A DNA stretch of 64,000 nucleotides, from contig CBDHHR010001146.1 of NCBI GenBank assembly GCA_965263245.1, forward strand, positions 310,001 to 374,000. Direction: 5' to 3'. Below the pieces are notes generated by a model that worked only from the letters and a program-made list of their open reading frames with translations, searched no databases and was not told where the DNA came from. The DNA comes from DT-68 sp965263245 (GTDB taxonomy: Bacteria; Bacillota_I; Bacilli_A; Mycoplasmatales; Metamycoplasmataceae). A program made the translations under genes and the position numbers. Below, one piece after another: positions 60,429-64,000 of this stretch (position 1 is its first letter; every line of letters begins with the position of its first letter).

Positions 60429-60597
60429 GTCATCTTTGAAAAAAAGAATTAAAAAAACCGCCTCGGGTAAAATCAAAAGAAGTCAAGCCTACAGGTCACA
60501 TTTAGCACAAAATAAGTCAACAAAACAAAAACGTCAGTTAAGAAAATCATCTTTAATGCACTCATCAGATTTAAAAAGATTAAAAGATTTAATTTAA
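60409..60597 (+). CDS. rpmI: 50S ribosomal protein L35
   Basis: 62 residues: MPKMKVKSSLKKRIKKTASGKIKRSQAYRSH and LRKSSLMHSSDLKRLKDLI, canonical L35. AAAGGAG just upstream inside infC. Part of the infC-rpmI-rplT operon; translational coupling to infC likely. Confidence 0.96.
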   Translation: MPKMKVKSSLKKRIKKTASGKIKRSQAYRSHLAQNKSTKQKRQLRKSSLMHSSDLKRLKDLI

Positions 60598-60607
60598 GGA
60601 GGCTTTT

Positions 60608-60964
60608 ATGAGAGTAAAAATCGGTAATGTAACAAGAAAAAGAAGAAAAAGATGACTTAAACTTGCTAAAGGGTATTTCGGACATAAACACATTGGTTTT
60701 AAAGTTGCTAAACAACAAGTTATAAAATCTTGAACGTATGCGTTTAGAGACAGAAAACAAGTTAAAAGAAATTTTAGAAAATTATGAATTGCTCGTATTA
60801 ATGCAGCGGTAAGACCTATGGACTTATCATATTCAAAATTTATTAATGGTTTAAAAATAGCAAAAATTAGTATTAATAGAAAAATGTTATCCGAAATTGC
60901 TATTCATCAACCCGAAGCATTTAAATTAATAGTGCAAGAGGTAAAAAAAGCATTAGAAAAATAA
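60608..60964 (+). CDS. rplT: 50S ribosomal protein L20
   Basis: 118 residues: MRVKIGNVTRKRRKRWLKLAKGYFG, then KSWTYAFRDRKQVKRNFRKLWIARINAAVRP, canonical L20. The four Trp codons are all TGA, which hides the gene in standard translation. AAGGAGG at 60597-60603 precedes the ATG. L20 is an early assembly protein and, in Firmicutes, the repressor acting on this operon's leader. Confidence 0.96.
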
Positions 60965-60985
60965 AAAGGTATAATTAATTTATAG

Positions 60986-61702
60986 ATGATTATAAAAAAT
61001 TTTAAAAAAAATTGAAAAACTCAAAAAAGTTTTAAAATATGGTTTTTATTGTTAATATTTTCATTTATTGGTTTACTTTTATACCATATTACAAGCTTTG
61101 TACCTAGTTTATACGTAAAAGATTTAGAACATCCACAAGAATTTTGACAAGCAAGTCATTACATGTATTATGAAGTTAGTTTTCATTCAAATTTTTTTGT
61201 TTTTTTTATATCTTTACTAACAGTATTATCAATTATGAAAAAAAATTCTATTCATGCTCACAGGTTTAAAATACTTACATTTTCTACACTTGCTATTGTG
61301 TTTTCAATGTTTTGATTTTATTTATTTATATTAAGAATAAAAAGTTTTGATTATACTCCAATTTTATTTTTAACAACATTTGTTGTTCACGCAATTGTTC
61401 CGCTACTTTACATGTTTGTTTACATTTACGAAATTAAAAAAGAAAAAATTATTATGAAACTAGATTATAGAAAAGACTTTTTATTAATTATAATCTATCC
61501 TGTTTTATATTTTATATTTGCAGTAATAATTTATTTTTCTTACGGGGGACACCCAGAAGATGCAATTTATTCATTTTTAAGAATTAAATACCAATCAATT
61601 CTTATTAGTGTTATTTTGTCAATTGGAGTAATTTTTATGTTTATTATATTAATTTTTTCTTTGATAAAAATTTCAAATAAAATTAGTAAAAATAATCAAT
61701 AG
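60986..61702 (+). CDS. Multi-pass membrane protein (possibly Pr6Pr-like)
   Basis: 238 residues with six hydrophobic segments: around residues 14-36, 66-85, 95-118, 127-147, 163-183 and 205-230. The segment TTFVVHAIVPLLYMFVYIYEI, containing a conserved-looking His, together with the overall six-helix layout recalls the Pr6Pr/FAR-17a-like family annotated in mollicutes; this is weak. TGA codons are Trp. TATAAT at 60970-60975 is 10 nt before ATG and there is no Shine-Dalgarno. Function unknown. Confidence 0.6.
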
Positions 61703-61770
61703 TAATTTTATATAATTAAAAAGTAAAAAATTAATAAATAAACTATTATTTTTTTAAAACAAGGAGAAAA

Positions 61771-63192
61771 ATGTCAAAAATTATTAAAGTTCACGGAAGA
61801 GAAGTACTTGATTCTCGCGGTAATCCAACAGTTCAAGTTGAAGTTTATACAGAAATTGGTGGTTTTGGTTCAGCAATTTCACCCTCAGGAGCATCAACAG
61901 GTACTTTAGAAGCACATGAACTTAGAGATAAAAATACTAAATACGAAAAAGAATGGTTTAACCAAAAAGGTGTAATGACAGCAGTTGAAAATGTTAATAA
62001 TAAAATTGCACCAAAAATTGAAGGTTTAGAAGTAACAAAACAAAGATTCATTGATGAAACAATGATTAAATTAGATGGTTCTAAAAATAAAAAAAATTTA
62101 GGAGCAAATTCTATATTAGCCGTTTCACTTGCAGTAGCAAAAGCTGCAGCTAATGAATTAGAAATGCCGTTATACCAATACATCGGTGGTGTTAATGCTA
62201 GAACCATGCCAGTACCTATGCTAAACGTTATTAACGGTGGAGAACACGCTTCAAACACACTAGATTTTCAAGAGTTTATGATTATGCCAATCGGAGCGAA
62301 AACATTTAAAGAATCTTTAAAAATGTCTAATAAAGTTTTTCATACATTGTCAAAATTATTGCACGAAGCTAATTATCAAACTCAAGTTGGTGATGAAGGT
62401 GGGTTTGCACCAAATTTAAAATCACACGAAGAAGCTTTAGATTTTTTAGTAAAAGCAATTAAAAAATCAGGTTATAAACCAGCTGTTTCAGGAGAAAAAG
62501 CTATTGCAATCGCGATGGATCCTGCAACATCAGAACTATATGATTTTGAAAAAAAAACGTACACGTTTAAAAAATTAAAAGCTGCAATTAAATCTAAAAA
62601 AACAGGTTTTGATAATGAAGAAATGAAAAAAGTAAAGGTTGAATTTACTAGTAAAGAACTTTATGAGTATTTTGAAACATTAGTTTCTAAATACCCAATT
62701 ATTTCAATTGAAGATGGTATGGCTGAAAGTGATTGAGAAGGGTTTAAACTAATGAACCAAAAATTAGGATTCAAAATTCAAATTATGGGTGATGATTTAA
62801 CCGTTACAAATAAAGAAATTTTAGCTTATGCAATTAAAGAAAAAGCAATAAACTCTATTTTAATTAAATTAAACCAAATTGGTACTTTATCAGAAACAAT
62901 AGATACCATTGAACTTGCTCATAAAGCTGGTTATACAGCTGTTGTTTCCCATCGTTCAGGTGAATCTGAAGATACAACAATTGCTGATCTTTCAGTTGCA
63001 TTAAACACTGGTCAAATTAAAACTGGTTCTCTTTCAAGAACAGATAGAATTTGTAAATACAACAGGTTATTAGCCATTGAAGAGCAATTAGGCAATTTAG
63101 CAAAATTTGACGGAATTAAAACATTTCACAATTTAAAAAATAACGTTATTAATGCAAAATCTTTTTCTATTACGAGTTCAAAAAAATGATAA
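61771..63192 (+). CDS. eno: Enolase
   Basis: Glycolytic 2-phosphoglycerate dehydratase, 473 aa, longer than the usual 430 because of an insert near residues 255-300 (KKTYTFKKLKAAIKSKKTGF), as in some mollicutes. VHGREVLDSRGNPTVQVEV, GANSILAVSLAVAKAAA, QVGDEGGFAP (catalytic Glu), ISIEDGMAESDWEG (Mg2+ ligand), GDDLTVTN, SILIKLNQIGTLSET (catalytic Lys) and VVSHRSGESEDTTIADL are all present. A final TGA (Trp) before TAA 63190-63192 adds one residue. TATAAT at 61711-61716 and CAAGGAGA at 61760-61767. In mycoplasmas enolase often also occurs on the surface as a plasminogen binder. Confidence 0.97.
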
Positions 63193-63254
63193 TGGTTATG
63201 TAGATCTTTAACAAAAATCTAGTAGTTAATTATTTTATCATTTATATTCATTAT

Positions 63255-63374
63255 TAATTTTTTAGTTTAAAAAAATCTTAAAGTCTTTAAAATAAGCTTT
63301 TTAGGTCACTAAATAAACTTTTTTTTTTTTTTGTAAAGAGACATTTTATAATTCCAAATATATAAAGGAAAATT
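63255..63374 (+). promoter_or_regulatory. Promoter region with 14-base T run upstream of the second Mvsp-like gene
   Basis: AAATCTTAAAGTCTTTAAAA and TAAGCTTTTTAGGTCACTAA precede a run of exactly 14 T (63319-63332); 14 bases on comes TATAAT (63347-63352), then AAAGGAAAATT and ATG. Block order, run length and spacing equal those upstream of the gene at 22971. Confidence 0.8.
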
Positions 63375-64000
63375 ATGAAATTATCAAAAACTAAAAAAAT
63401 ATTTTTATTAGGAACAACATTTGCACTATTAACTACTTCAATAGTAACTCCGATTGTTATTCTTAATAAAGATGAGAGCGACAAAGAAAATCATGTAGAA
63501 AAAATATTTAAAATTTTACAAGCAAAAACAAATCAAGATAAAATTATTGAACTACCAAATAATGCAACTGGTAAAATCATTGCTGATAATCAAGATAAAA
63601 TTATTGAAAAAATTAAAACTTTAATTGGTAAAACAAATTTAAATGATGTAAAAATTGAAATTTTAATGGAAAGTGATACTAATATTTCTACTACTGCACA
63701 AAAAATTATTATTAAATTAACAAAAAATGAACTTTCTAAAGAAATTAAAGATTTTTCAGTTAAAAAGCAATCAATCATTGATGTTAATAAAGATATAGTA
63801 GCAATAAAAAATATTCTTGATGCTAAAACTAGCAATGATTTAATAATTATTCTTCCGAGTAGTTCAACCGGAAACATTATTGAAAATGCTAATAATAAAA
63901 ATGCAATTCTAAAAAAACTAAGAATACTAATTGATCCTTCAAATACAAGCGGACAAGCTAATCATTCAAGTTTAAGAGGAACATCAATAGAAGTTTCAAT
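63375..64000 (+). CDS. Mvsp-like surface protein (3' partial)
   Basis: At least 208 residues, still open at the window end. N-terminal MKLSKTKKIFLLGTTFALLT is a near copy of that of the protein at 19612-22971 (MKLTKTKKIILLGATIGVLI), again with no lipobox Cys. The first repeat unit also aligns (NNATGKIIADNQDKIIEKIKTLIG, KIEILMESDTNISTT), and a second unit follows (IIILPSSSTGNIIENANNKN). AAAGGAAAATT is the ribosome-binding site. Clearly a paralogue; whether it carries the 60-residue C-terminal repeats lies beyond the window. Confidence 0.82.
   Translation, partial: MKLSKTKKIFLLGTTFALLTTSIVTPIVILNKDESDKENHVEKIFKILQAKTNQDKIIELPNNATGKIIADNQDKIIEKIKTLIGKTNLNDVKIEILMESDTNISTTAQKIIIKLTKNELSKEIKDFSVKKQSIIDVNKDIVAIKNILDAKTSNDLIIILPSSSTGNIIENANNKNAILKKLRILIDPSNTSGQANHSSLRGTSIEVS

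Overview
The window comes from a wall-less mollicute of the Mycoplasma type. It is very AT-rich, and dozens of conserved genes read through in-frame TGA codons at positions where the family has tryptophan, so translation table 4 applies throughout. The 60-residue tandem repeat (IFQDEFKNLWAMG...LQVLKVN) in the large surface protein at 19612-22971 resembles what I remember of the Mvsp variable surface proteins of Mycoplasma mobile. M. mobile or a close relative is therefore my best guess. That is recall, not a database result.

Layout. 1-6,382 (+): gatA (5' end missing), gatB, a YihY-type membrane protein, ftsY-ylxM, pyrH-frr. 6,455-8,165 (-): riboflavin transporter ribU behind an FMN riboswitch, then two small genes of a coiled-coil family. 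8,454-19,553 (+): uvrA, lgt, trxB, pepF, smpB overlapping tmRNA, a repeat-domain surface protein, tyrS and an M24 aminopeptidase. 19,612-23,830 (-): the large Mvsp-like protein and rpsD. 24,009-40,214 (+): an EzrA-like protein, dnaE, a free 5'-3' exonuclease, the DnaB/DnaI helicase-loading pair, gap, engB, a membrane protein, rpsF-ssb-rpsR, gdpP-rplI-dnaB and a CNNM/CorC-type protein. 40,267-45,958: trpS (-), a degenerate PTS EIIB-like protein (+), rnjA (-), a small membrane protein, comEC and holA (+).

45,967-56,305 is an accessory island of defence-type genes around dprA: a frameshifted GmrSD-type DUF262/DUF1524 gene, a gene remnant, a small class III nucleotidyl cyclase (Pycsar-like), a Fic protein behind a long palindrome, a TPR protein, a heptad-repeat coiled-coil gene with a decayed tandem copy, an Abi_2/HEPN-type protein, a candidate small RNA, a small nucleotidyltransferase and an OLD-type ATPase/TOPRIM protein. 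Three genes or remnants here are out of frame at homopolymers of 7-8 bases.

56,497-64,000: topA with an expanded TOPRIM domain, ppa (-), infC-rpmI-rplT behind an attenuator-like leader, a membrane protein, eno, and the start of a second Mvsp-like gene whose promoter region matches that of the first.

Strongest leads: (1) two Mvsp-like genes share an upstream region with a 14-base T run placed identically relative to the -10 box, as expected for phase variation; (2) the accessory island, especially the Pycsar-like cyclase and the Abi_2/sRNA/nucleotidyltransferase/OLD cluster; (3) many genes, housekeeping and island alike, have TATAAT exactly 6 nt before ATG and no Shine-Dalgarno sequence, which implies leaderless mRNAs; (4) topA carries about 155 extra residues made of degenerate copies of its own N-terminus. 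No rRNA, tRNA, CRISPR array or transposase was recognised.
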